Shown: positions 28,805-37,500 of the stretch, one piece after another | How positions within the stretch are numbered: position 1 is the first letter of the stretch | Layout: the number at the start of each line of letters is the position of its first letter | Position numbers and translations under genes: made by a program | The notes under the pieces: generated by a model | Database searches by the model: none | Told to the model about the DNA's origin: nothing | Seen by the model: the letters and a program-made list of their open reading frames with translations, nothing else | Assembly: GCA_020833345.1 (NCBI GenBank) | Contig: JAJHQM010000008.1 | Span: 1-37,877, forward strand | Source: Ignisphaera sp. | GTDB taxonomy: Archaea > Thermoproteota > Thermoprotei_A > Sulfolobales > Ignisphaeraceae | Direction: 5' to 3' | Length of the DNA stretch: 37,877 bases

Positions 28805-29851
28805 ATGAGTATGTCAAAAATTGTTGAAACTAGAAAAGTTCAGAAATTCGGTAAGTCAACTCTTATGGTCTCTCTACCTTCGGAATGGGTTAAGCTCGTG
28901 GATTTAAAGCCTTCTGACCTAGTTGTAATGCAGATTAGAGATGATGGAGCTCTCACCATAGTTCCACAAAAACTTGTTGAAAAGGGTATTAAAGGGAAGG
29001 AGGCGAAGATCATAGTTTCAAAAAATACTAATGAAGCCCTACTTCAAAGAACTATTTATACACTGTACATAGTTGGTTATGACAAGATTATTATTGAGTG
29101 CGCTGACGAGATTCTGCCACCTCAGCTAATATCTAGCATAAGGGCTATGGTTAGGATGCTGATAGGCTCTGAGATTGTAGAGCATTTCGGCAATAGAATT
29201 GTCATACAGAACTTTGTTGATACAGAGAGGTATAGTGTAGATGGTCTAGTGCAGAGAATGGTATTTACAATAAGAAGCATGTTGAATCACTTAGTGGTTT
29301 CAATAAGAGAAGGCCTGCCGGATCACCTCAAAGAAGTTACAGAACTTGAAATTGAAATGGATAGAGTACATGCTCTTGCCATTAGGTATGTCTATGTTCT
29401 AAACATGCAAAGAGCTATGCCATTCATTACAGAATACAGAGTTTTAATAACAACACTGGAAGACATTGGTGATGCCTTAGCGCAAGCCGCGCTAATACTA
29501 AATGAAAAGAGTAAGTTACTGGAAGTTGTAAAAACAGTTCTTGGCGAGAAACTAGAAGAGCTAAAAATGCATCTTGAATACACACTAGACATACTACTTC
29601 AAGCTGTAATGAGAGAAGACCCATATATAGCTAGCAGAGCTGCAGACTTAGCAACAGAAGCAATGAAATTTGTTAGCAGGTTAGAGACGGAGGCTGTATC
29701 CGTGTACAAATCAGAAGAGTACCCAGCCATGAAGTCCTTCTTTGAAAAACTCATGGTAATGTGTTACAGCATGCAAGCAGCTGCTGAAGTAATTTTTGAC
29801 ATTGTCGTAAGTAGAAAAGGAGGAATTCTGAATATCTCTGAAAAAATGTAG
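28805..29851 (+). CDS. PhoU-like regulator with N-terminal AbrB/SpoVT DNA-binding domain
   Basis: RKVQKFGKSTLMVSLPSEWVKLVDLKPSDLVVMQ N-terminus, then helical PhoU-like repeats. Confidence 0.88.
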   Translation: MSMSKIVETRKVQKFGKSTLMVSLPSEWVKLVDLKPSDLVVMQIRDDGALTIVPQKLVEKGIKGKEAKIIVSKNTNEALLQRTIYTLYIVGYDKIIIECADEILPPQLISSIRAMVRMLIGSEIVEHFGNRIVIQNFVDTERYSVDGLVQRMVFTIRSMLNHLVVSIREGLPDHLKEVTELEIEMDRVHALAIRYVYVLNMQRAMPFITEYRVLITTLEDIGDALAQAALILNEKSKLLEVVKTVLGEKLEELKMHLEYTLDILLQAVMREDPYIASRAADLATEAMKFVSRLETEAVSVYKSEEYPAMKSFFEKLMVMCYSMQAAAEVIFDIVVSRKGGILNISEKM

Positions 29852-29867
29852 GATCAGCATTTTTACT

Positions 29868-30542
29868 CTAGCTATTAAATTTTTTCCCTTTAAGTAGCAT
29901 TAACTTTGTGTAGAGTTTTCTCCAAAAACCTGAGACTTCAGCCAACCTCCTAAGCTTTTCTTCTTCAACTATAACAACACCTTTTTCAATAAGTTTAGCT
30001 AAAAGATTCCTGAGAGTCTTCCTTACTATTCTCCTTTTATTCAAAGAGCCGAAAAGCCTTATGGCGGCAAGTCTAATGCTTTTGCATTTTAGTATTGTGT
30101 TAACAATTCTTCGCTCATCTTCTGAAAGCTCTTCTGCAAGGTATCTATTTGCAAGCCTAGCGATGTCTATTGGTTCAAATCCTAGGTATACATCATTTAA
30201 GTCTATATCTGTAAATCTTTTAATGACTTTAAACCTAATTATAGTTACAGTATCCTCTTCTCTAATTTTAGTTTTATAGAGTTTTTCTAAGGCTTCGATG
30301 AGCTTTTCTACACTTTCATAACCATCACTATTAGCTTCCTCCACCGTGAGCTCCTTAACTTTCTTATACTCTATACTCTCAATAATAGCCTTAGCTATAG
30401 GTCTACCCCCGCTATGTATAATTATCTCCCTAGACCTTGGCACAACTTTACCAAGCCTTATGGTAGTGGTCTTTACCCCCTTCAAAATTAATTCAGCAAA
30501 TTCCTTTTTAACCATTATATGCCCCCTGATATAGATAGTCAT
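29868..30542 (-). CDS. ASCH/PUA-like domain protein
   Basis: IRGHIMVKKEFAELILKGVKTTTIRLGKVVPRSREIIIHSGGRPIAKAIIESIEYKKVKEL ASCH pattern. Confidence 0.78.
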   Translation of the reverse strand: MTIYIRGHIMVKKEFAELILKGVKTTTIRLGKVVPRSREIIIHSGGRPIAKAIIESIEYKKVKELTVEEANSDGYESVEKLIEALEKLYKTKIREEDTVTIIRFKVIKRFTDIDLNDVYLGFEPIDIARLANRYLAEELSEDERRIVNTILKCKSIRLAAIRLFGSLNKRRIVRKTLRNLLAKLIEKGVVIVEEEKLRRLAEVSGFWRKLYTKLMLLKGKKFNS

Positions 30543-30569
30543 AGTGAATACCACTGTAAGTGCTAAACT

Positions 30570-31280
30570 ATGCTAGTTAACAAAATGCAGCAGTATAAGA
30601 AAGTGCTAAAGAGATTTATCAGACTTAAGTTTTGGTGGCTTTACGCTAAACCAGTGAATGATACCTTTTTGTATGACATTAATCAAGCTGTGGCTAAGAA
30701 GATTGGAATGAAGCCATTTAAGGTGATCAAGGTCGCTGAGGCTAGCTTTTATAATGCCATGGTCTTTAGTTTTAGCTGTAAAAGCATAACTATTACAAGT
30801 TTTCTAAAGGAGGCTGGCAGGGATGCTATAGAAGGGGTTTTCCTTCACGAGTATGCCCACTGTAAACTTAAACATGGTCAAAAGCTTTTCTGCTTAGCTT
30901 TACTACTTTTAATACTCTCAATACTTCCAGTTACATATTTACTACTTAACAGCACATCAATGATTGAAGCAGTATTTGCATCGATAACCCTTGCCCTGGT
31001 ATACATATTTGTACAACTGATATTACGTCGCAAAGCTAGAAGATTTGAGTATGAGGCAGACTTATTTGCAGCACTGCATGCAACAAATAGCTGCGCTTAC
31101 ATAGACTTGCTATGCTCCTTTCTTCGCCATAAGCCTTTCAAAAATAAAATTAATAAAATTACTGAGATATTTAGCTCTCATCCATCTCCTCACAGTAGAA
31201 TAGAAAACATAGTAAGGCACTTTCCAGAGATGTTAAAATGCATGGAAAATACATGTCGTGGTGGGCCCGGGGGGATTTGA
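30570..31280 (+). CDS. M48 family (HtpX-like) metallopeptidase
   Basis: GVFLHEYAHCKLKHGQ (HExxH), two TM segments, RRKARRFEYEADLFAA third-ligand motif. Confidence 0.87.
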   Translation: MLVNKMQQYKKVLKRFIRLKFWWLYAKPVNDTFLYDINQAVAKKIGMKPFKVIKVAEASFYNAMVFSFSCKSITITSFLKEAGRDAIEGVFLHEYAHCKLKHGQKLFCLALLLLILSILPVTYLLLNSTSMIEAVFASITLALVYIFVQLILRRKARRFEYEADLFAALHATNSCAYIDLLCSFLRHKPFKNKINKITEIFSSHPSPHSRIENIVRHFPEMLKCMENTCRGGPGGI

Positions 31281-31394
31281 ACCCCCGACCTACGGGTCTC
31301 CCCTTCAACGCTCCAGCTTTCTCTCATCCCATGCGGTCAAAAGACCCATAGCCTAGCTGGAGCCCGCCGCTCTACCTAGCTGAGCTACGGGCCC
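31262..31394 (-). tRNA. trnW: tRNA-Trp (anticodon CCA) with 59-nt intron at 37/38; CCA tail encoded at 31261-31259
   Basis: Reverse strand: GGGCCCG TA GCTC AGCTAGGTA GAGC G GCGGG CTCCAG [intron] A CCCGT AGGTC GGGGG TTCAAAT CCCCC CGGGCCC A CCA; all stems pair. Confidence 0.95.
31298..31356 (-). ncRNA. tRNA-Trp intron; candidate box C/D-like guide RNA for tRNA-Trp C34 and C39
   Basis: Intron CTAGGCTATGGGTCTTTTGACCGCATGGGATGAGAGAAAGCTGGAGCGTTGAAGGGGAG. BHB: exon CTCC pairs with intron GGGG, 3-nt bulges AG|C and AG|A. Two antisense elements each precede a TTGA box; GGGATGA is 6/7 to C box RUGAUGA; no upstream C box identified. Confidence 0.65.
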
Positions 31395-31659
31395 TCCAAA
31401 TTTCATCAAGCTATATCTACACTGCAAAGCCTTATATGTTCTTATGCACATTTTAAGCATGGGCGCGGCTTAATGAATGCTTACAATATCAAGAATAAGA
31501 ATTTGTTTGTAATACCTCCTTAAACTATCCTTTTCAGAGTAAACTTCTTTATTTGTGTTGAAGTCAACTTCTTTTCAATTCTTTAGGGTTAAGGGCTTGC
31601 CAAAGAAGTACAGCAACTGATTACAGACGATTATAATACATCTACTGTTGTTAAGACTG

Positions 31660-32403
31660 TTAAGATTCTTTTGCCCAAAGTGATGTCATCTTTGACCTTC
31701 TAATTCTCCTCATTTCTCTTTCTAAATACTTATATACTGTAGAGTGTTGCCTTCCCTCTATGAGCATCAATATTGCATCTTTAGCAGCGTTAGCACTTTC
31801 ATAGTCTCCAATTATGGCGACATAATCGTCATAAATGGATATGTAGGTACCAGTCATTTCCTCTATGTTCCTTCTAGCTTTTCCTTCTTCACCAATGATC
31901 CTACCCTTAACTCTTGTTAAGTGATTTTCGCTAGGAGGGACATACTGCTTCAAATCTATTACTATTAGTACTTGATCTTCATCGAGAAGCCTAAATGCTC
32001 GTTCTGGTGAAAAGCCATAGCCTATTGCTGTAACTATGTCTTTTGCCTTCATCATGTCTACAGCTCTTGTTTGAGGGCCTTGAGGCTCTATAATAACAGT
32101 GCCATTTACTTCATCTACTGTTATTAGAGTTTGGGTTTCTTGCATTAATTGCTTTAGAACCTCTCCTTTCTTACCTATAAGCACGCCCACCCTCTCTAAG
32201 GGGATCTTAATATAGAATTTTGTAACTCCTGGAACTAAACGACTTTGTATTCTTGTATTTATGTTTGTAAGGCTGCCTTGCGTTGTAGAAGAGGTAGAGG
32301 AATTAGATGCAGTGCCTTGTACAGAATTCTTTACATGTTTTTCATTGACCAACTTTGATACACCGCACCAGGTTTTCTTTACGCTTAACCACAATTTAAG
32401 CAT
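31660..32403 (-). CDS. KH-domain RNA-processing protein (Dim2/Pno1/Krr1-like)
   Basis: KFYIKIPLERVGVLIGKKGEVLKQLM and VKGRIIGEEGKARRNIEEMTGTYISIYDDYVAIIG; operon with rio1 and aIF1A. Confidence 0.92.
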   Translation of the reverse strand: MLKLWLSVKKTWCGVSKLVNEKHVKNSVQGTASNSSTSSTTQGSLTNINTRIQSRLVPGVTKFYIKIPLERVGVLIGKKGEVLKQLMQETQTLITVDEVNGTVIIEPQGPQTRAVDMMKAKDIVTAIGYGFSPERAFRLLDEDQVLIVIDLKQYVPPSENHLTRVKGRIIGEEGKARRNIEEMTGTYISIYDDYVAIIGDYESANAAKDAILMLIEGRQHSTVYKYLEREMRRIRRSKMTSLWAKES

Positions 32404-32438
32404 GCTTCTCTTATGGTATACAATTATGGGAAACAGAA

Positions 32439-33278
32439 CTATTCTTCAGACGTTTCAACTAGTGTTTGTAGCGCTTCTTCATTCTTACTTATAATATTTT
32501 GGTATATTCTCTCTACAGACGGGGTTTTCAACTCGAGCTCCTCCCTAAAGAACCTTACAATATTGTTGATATCTCTGTAGAGAAACATGTGTGAATTAGG
32601 GTGTTCAAGCTTTACAGCCTGACTCACATCAATTATGTAGACTCTGCTACTGTGAAACATTACATTGTATTCACTCAAATCCCCATGAACGAGCCCCGCG
32701 TACCAGTACATTCTATAGACGTTTCTCATAATCTCCTTAAAGATTTGCAAAGCATTATCAGCATTCAGAAGCCCCATCGTGACAGCCTCTTTAAGTAGAG
32801 GTGCTCTTACACTATTTTCACCTATGAACTCCATCACTAAGACATTTCTGTGGACGCATACTGGTTTTGGTACAGAAACACCTGCTTCATACATTTTTTT
32901 CAAATTTGAAAACTCCTTTCTCGCCCATACAGACATGAGTTTATGCGTGGGTAAAGAAAGTATCCATTCATACCTTGGGTCTCCCTTTAAATACCTCCAA
33001 ATACCCTTCTTAAACTCTGCTGTAGCCGTTAAATATATTTTCACAGCAACATCTACATTATTCTTACCCTTTGCCAAATACACTCTAGCCTCCTTGCCAG
33101 CAGATATAACGCCATAAAGCTTAGCTATACACCCCCTTCGTTTAAGTTCAAGCAATGCTAACACCGTAGCCCTATCAAAAACTTCTTCAACAGTTTCAAA
33201 AAGATCCTCATCCTTAATCCTAGGCTCTTTCAATCTCCTTTTAAGTTCCCTATCAACACTCTTTTCAATATCTTCCAT
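32439..33278 (-). CDS. rio1: RIO1 family serine/threonine protein kinase
   Basis: GVISAGKEARVYLAKGKNNVDVAVKIYLT, WYAGLVHGDLSEYNVMFH, VYIIDVSQAV. Confidence 0.95.
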   Translation of the reverse strand: MEDIEKSVDRELKRRLKEPRIKDEDLFETVEEVFDRATVLALLELKRRGCIAKLYGVISAGKEARVYLAKGKNNVDVAVKIYLTATAEFKKGIWRYLKGDPRYEWILSLPTHKLMSVWARKEFSNLKKMYEAGVSVPKPVCVHRNVLVMEFIGENSVRAPLLKEAVTMGLLNADNALQIFKEIMRNVYRMYWYAGLVHGDLSEYNVMFHSSRVYIIDVSQAVKLEHPNSHMFLYRDINNIVRFFREELELKTPSVERIYQNIISKNEEALQTLVETSEE

Positions 33279-33382
33279 GTAAATCCCTTAGCAAAGCAGT
33301 AAAAGCCTTATAAGTTAAAACATTAGGATGAGTGTTCGCCTAAACCAGAATTCCATTATATTGTATAATCACGTTACGCATT

Positions 33383-33706
33383 CTAAGGGGCTCTTTCTAT
33401 AAACTCTTTTGTTATCATGTTCATTGATATGAGTTTCTTTACTTCGTCCTTGCTATACTTATACACAATATCACCTTTTGTATTCTGAAATTCCCAAGGT
33501 TCAACAAGCACCACATCACCACTAGCAAACCACACCCTTCTTCGGAACTTTCCAGGTATTCGGCAAATTCTTGAAACACCATCAATGCATCTTACTTTTA
33601 GAAAATCTGCCCCAATGGTCTCATCCACAACACATAAAACCTGGTTCCCAGTAGGCACTACAAGCTCTTTAGAAGTGGAGCTCTCAGTTTTTTTCTCCTT
33701 TGGTAT
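33383..33706 (-). CDS. eif1A: Translation initiation factor aIF1A, probable non-canonical ATA start (conservative GTG start at 33658)
   Basis: VPTGNQVLCVVDETIGADFLKVRCIDGVSRICRIPGKFRRRVWFASGDVVLVEPWEF; upstream in-frame (ATA)PKEKKTESSTSKELV with SD GGTGA 6 nt before ATA. Confidence 0.85.
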   Translation of the reverse strand: MPKEKKTESSTSKELVVPTGNQVLCVVDETIGADFLKVRCIDGVSRICRIPGKFRRRVWFASGDVVLVEPWEFQNTKGDIVYKYSKDEVKKLISMNMITKEFIERAP

Positions 33707-33720
33707 GGATTCTCACCCTC
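33707..33720 (-). promoter_or_regulatory. Shine-Dalgarno for aIF1A upstream of ATA
   Basis: Reverse strand GAGGGTGAGAATCC|ATA; GGTGA core complementary to archaeal 16S 3' end, 6-nt spacer. Confidence 0.55.
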
Positions 33721-33760
33721 TCTTTACATAGCTAATTCACTCAGAACTTAATAAGTCTAC

Positions 33761-34621
33761 TTACCTTTTTCCTATTCTATACTTAGATAAGTTTCGTGAA
33801 AGATCAGCAAAGTGTACCTTACTTATATTACCACTGCCATCTCTTAATACAAGCCAGGTTCCATCAAAAGATTCTACGGTATATGGAATTCCGCTTATAA
33901 TGATATAGTCACCAGCTTTAAAATTCAGTATCCTAATAGAAACGTAAAGTCTGGAAACCCTTTGCCCACTTGAAGTCCTCTTAACATCGCCATGAGATTC
34001 TACAACTTTTACTGCACGCCACTTTCTCTTAGCAGCCTCAACAATACGTTTTGTTAGTGATGCGTCGAGTAACTGTATGTCATAACCATTTTTAACAGGC
34101 TTGACTTCTTTAATCCACTTTTCAAACTCTTTTGCTATGCTATTGACAAAATCTTCTATCTCTCTATCAGCATTTACGTATCGTAATTGTATAACTGCAC
34201 TATGGCTCCCACCGACAATTTTCTTGCAAAGTGGGCAGAGAGAAGCTCTCCAGGAAACCATAACCATAACTGTATGTGAAATTTTTACCTCTTCCAGCTT
34301 TCCAAGAATGTTTATAGCTGCTGGAGAATCCTCGTATGGCGTAAATGTAACATCGATATCCTCTAGTGTAAATTCTTCTGAAGGTTTTAATAACTCTATG
34401 AAGAAATCTTCAATAACATCTTTAAGCTCTTCTAAGCTCTGTACGTAAATCCACTTTCCATGAACTCTTACTCCTCCACATATTCTGCAGTACCCTATCT
34501 CTACAGAACGAGGTCTGGTTACAAGCCCCTTAATCTCTATATAGCACCTTGGGCATAGCCCCTTGATTATGGGTGTTGATTCAGACTCTTCAACACCACA
34601 ATTCACGCAAAACTTCTTCAA
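33761..34621 (-). CDS. NMD3-related protein
   Basis: FCVNCGVEESESTPIIKGLCPRCYIE and YCRICGGVRVHGKW...LCPLCKKIVGGSHSAVIQLR. Confidence 0.9.
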   Translation of the reverse strand: MKKFCVNCGVEESESTPIIKGLCPRCYIEIKGLVTRPRSVEIGYCRICGGVRVHGKWIYVQSLEELKDVIEDFFIELLKPSEEFTLEDIDVTFTPYEDSPAAINILGKLEEVKISHTVMVMVSWRASLCPLCKKIVGGSHSAVIQLRYVNADREIEDFVNSIAKEFEKWIKEVKPVKNGYDIQLLDASLTKRIVEAAKRKWRAVKVVESHGDVKRTSSGQRVSRLYVSIRILNFKAGDYIIISGIPYTVESFDGTWLVLRDGSGNISKVHFADLSRNLSKYRIGKR

Positions 34622-34938
34622 ATTTCAATAACCTCCTTCACTATTTGTATATGTAACTGTCCTTGAACACTAATAGCAAACTCCTTAGAGGCTAACCCTC
34701 TTTTTTCAAGCTCATTTACGATACGCTTTCCTGAAATCACGGCTATGTCTGACTCATCAATAGCCCTAACCGCCTCCTCTACATCTACCTTCTTTCCTCC
34801 ATAGAAGTTGAAAGAAACATCCAATATAACATTTCCCTCCTTATACACTTGACCCAGTATTTCCTCATCGCATATGGCAACTATTTTCTTGCCGTTGATA
34901 TTGTGCACCTTAAGAAAGTACATGCTCATTGTAAACAC
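34618..34938 (-). CDS. DUF424 family protein
   Basis: VAICDEEILGQVYKEGNVILDVSFNFYGGKKVDVEEAVRAIDESDIAVISGKRIV; adjacent to aIF2-beta. Confidence 0.88.
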   Translation of the reverse strand: MFTMSMYFLKVHNINGKKIVAICDEEILGQVYKEGNVILDVSFNFYGGKKVDVEEAVRAIDESDIAVISGKRIVNELEKRGLASKEFAISVQGQLHIQIVKEVIEI

Positions 34939-35367
34939 CTATACAGGCCTCACATAAGTTATTGCTCCACAGGCTAAGCATCTTATATACCACTTCTTTC
35001 CCTCTCTAATCAGTTCAGTATCATAGCTTTGACATGTGGGGCACTTAACGTAGGACTCAAGAAATCTTGCATAAAGGTCTTGAATGCTTTTTGCTGAAAT
35101 GCGCTTGTATATAACCATGTTATTGTCTGGTCTTAGGGCACCTGGTGCTCCAAGTTCTTTTAGTAAGAATCTCATTACTATTCTCGGGTCTCTTCTAAGC
35201 CTTTCACTAACAAAACTAAGATTCTTTACAACTGTGTGCTCACCCTCATACTCTACCTCAAGCTGGGGTATGTCATAGGCTTTTGCTACTCCTCTCTTTG
35301 GCAGCTTTTCAATTGCTCTATTTAAGAGGTAATCATAATTGTAAAGAATAGCTGTATCGCTCTGCAA
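34939..35367 (-). CDS. eif2B: Translation initiation factor aIF2 subunit beta
   Basis: ERLRRDPRIVMRFLLKELGAPGALRPDNNMVIYKR...YVKCPTCQSYDTELIREGKKWYIRCLACGA. Confidence 0.95.
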   Translation of the reverse strand: MQSDTAILYNYDYLLNRAIEKLPKRGVAKAYDIPQLEVEYEGEHTVVKNLSFVSERLRRDPRIVMRFLLKELGAPGALRPDNNMVIYKRISAKSIQDLYARFLESYVKCPTCQSYDTELIREGKKWYIRCLACGAITYVRPV

Positions 35368-35450
35368 TGTTAAATAACACCTTTTTGTAAAATATTTTGG
35401 CTCAGGTAGTTTATAACTTAATTTGTAAGCTCTTGCAAAAAGGTGTTTAT

Positions 35451-36737
35451 GTGCTCAAGAGGATTTACATAGAGACTTATGGGTGTACCCTTAATAAAGC
35501 AGACAGTGCTATAATGAAAACAGTGTTACTTGAGAAAGGGTATGAAATTGTTGATAAACCTGAAGAAGCTGACGTAATAATCCTAAACACCTGTATAGTG
35601 AGGCACGATACTGAAGTTAGAATGTTGAAGAGAATTGAAGTGTTAAGAGATCTTGGTAAGAAGATTGTGGTTGCAGGCTGCATGGCTAAGGCACTTCCAG
35701 CTAAGATTAGAAAGGTGCTTCCAGAAGTTTCTCTAGTAACACCTCAAGCTGTGCATAGAGTAGCTGAAGTAGTGGAAAGCAGACAGCCTATGGTGCTTCA
35801 TAGTGAAGTTAAGGAATACACTATTTTACCTAGGGTTGTTGATGGGGTGATAGCATCCATACCTGTTGCTGAAGGGTGTTTAGATGAGTGCTCCTTTTGC
35901 ATAGTAAAGGTTGCAAGACCTCATTTAAGGAGCGTGTCTATTGAGAAGGTTGTAGAGGCTGTTAAAGAGGCTTTGAAGAGAGGAGCCGTAGAAATTGAAA
36001 TAACAGCTCAAGACCTCAGCGTCTATGGTTATGACATGTATGGAAAGTATGCTTTGCCAGAACTTCTCAATGCTGTTTTAGAACTTGAAGGAGATTATGT
36101 AATTAGATTAGGACAGCTAAATCCGCGGCACGTAATTAACTATTTAGATGAGCTCATAGGTATTCTGAAAAATCCAAGAGTTTACAAACATCTTCACATA
36201 CCTGTACAAAGTGGTGATAACAGGGTTTTGAAGCTCATGAATAGAGGCTATACTGTGGAGAACTTTATAGAGATGGTTTCTGAAGTGAGAAGGAAGATAG
36301 AGGGAGCACACATAGCCACAGACATAATAGTAGGGCATCCAGGAGAGGATGAAGAAGCCTTTGCGGCAAGTGTAAGGCTCATAGTTGAGTATGGAGTGGA
36401 TAGGGTGCATATAGCAAGGTATTCTCCAAGACCATTTACAAAATCTGCGTTAATGCCTCAGGTGCCAGATCCAATTAAGAAGCTTCGCAGTAGCTACATA
36501 GAGAAGGTATATGAGGAAATTGCACTAAATGTAAATCGCGATTATGTAGGGTCAAGGGCATTTACATGGATAACAGAAGTAGATTCTTTGAGGGGAAGGG
36601 CTATTGGGAGGCTGTTCAATTACAGACCTGTAGTACTTGATGTAGGAAGTAAAGCACTTGGTAAAAAGGCACTTATTGAAATCACAGACGCGACTTTCTA
36701 TGATTTGAGAGGCAAAGTACTAGAATTGATAGATTAG
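35451..36737 (+). CDS. tRNA t6A methylthiotransferase (MiaB-like, CDKAL1/e-MtaB group)
   Basis: IYIETYGCTLNKADSAIMK, VAEGCLDECSFCIVKVARPHLRS (CxxxCxxC), HIPVQSGDNRVLKLMNRGYT, TDIIVGHPGEDEEAF; GTG start at 35451 preferred over 35397. Confidence 0.92.
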   Translation: MLKRIYIETYGCTLNKADSAIMKTVLLEKGYEIVDKPEEADVIILNTCIVRHDTEVRMLKRIEVLRDLGKKIVVAGCMAKALPAKIRKVLPEVSLVTPQAVHRVAEVVESRQPMVLHSEVKEYTILPRVVDGVIASIPVAEGCLDECSFCIVKVARPHLRSVSIEKVVEAVKEALKRGAVEIEITAQDLSVYGYDMYGKYALPELLNAVLELEGDYVIRLGQLNPRHVINYLDELIGILKNPRVYKHLHIPVQSGDNRVLKLMNRGYTVENFIEMVSEVRRKIEGAHIATDIIVGHPGEDEEAFAASVRLIVEYGVDRVHIARYSPRPFTKSALMPQVPDPIKKLRSSYIEKVYEEIALNVNRDYVGSRAFTWITEVDSLRGRAIGRLFNYRPVVLDVGSKALGKKALIEITDATFYDLRGKVLELID

Positions 36738-36780
36738 TTATATCTCCTGACGAAATTCGTAAATAAGGTGAGTTAACTTT

Positions 36781-37500
36781 CTAAGGTGCAGCTACTAGGA
36801 GAAGTATAGTTGTTATCGTTATTACCGCCATTAATACCAGCTCTACGGGTTTTGGAAGCTCTACCTTCACCTTGGAAATTTGTGGTAGCCCATAGAGGTA
36901 AATGGCCTGAGCAATGTCATTTGCAATTATTACGCTATGAATTATTAAAGCGTTAATAGCTTTGTATACTTTTCTCTTGCTACTAAACTTAGTTAGAGTT
37001 GCTGTATAGGCCTCTGCATAGTTATTAAATAGAAGTGGCAAAAGAGCTAGAGTTGCAGTAACAAGACTAGCAAGCTTGCTCATACCCAGTTTTGCCAAAA
37101 TCCACCTTAATTCTCTTAAGCTTAGCCATTGAAAGAATAGTGAGACTGCTAAGAAGAGAGCGGTTAAATTAGCTGACGACAAAATCAGCTCTGTTGCTGT
37201 TGGTGTAGGGTAGCCTAAGAACTTAGATATAATTGTTACAGCAAAGCCTACTGCTATAAACACTAAGAATAGAGTTAGTCCTTTCAAAACTTTTTTCAAG
37301 TTGCTATACATGTAGAGTAACAGCAATGTAATTATTAAGATGAGTAGTGTAACAAAGATTTTCTGGCCTTTAAAGAGTGTTTGAGTTACTACTGGAATTA
37401 TCATTAACATGGTAGAGGTAAATACTCGCGTAAGTAGTGATAACCTCTTAGCAGAGTGAGCGGGTATGAAAAGCTCTACTAAGCTCCTTAAGAAGCTCAT
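36781..37500 (-). CDS. ECF/CbiQ-type ABC transporter permease (EcfT-like)
   Basis: Polytopic; overlaps an ABC ATPase gene upstream; LPLLFNNYAEAYTATLTKFSSKR coupling-like segment. Confidence 0.68.
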   Translation of the reverse strand: MSFLRSLVELFIPAHSAKRLSLLTRVFTSTMLMIIPVVTQTLFKGQKIFVTLLILIITLLLLYMYSNLKKVLKGLTLFLVFIAVGFAVTIISKFLGYPTPTATELILSSANLTALFLAVSLFFQWLSLRELRWILAKLGMSKLASLVTATLALLPLLFNNYAEAYTATLTKFSSKRKVYKAINALIIHSVIIANDIAQAIYLYGLPQISKVKVELPKPVELVLMAVITITTILLLVAAP

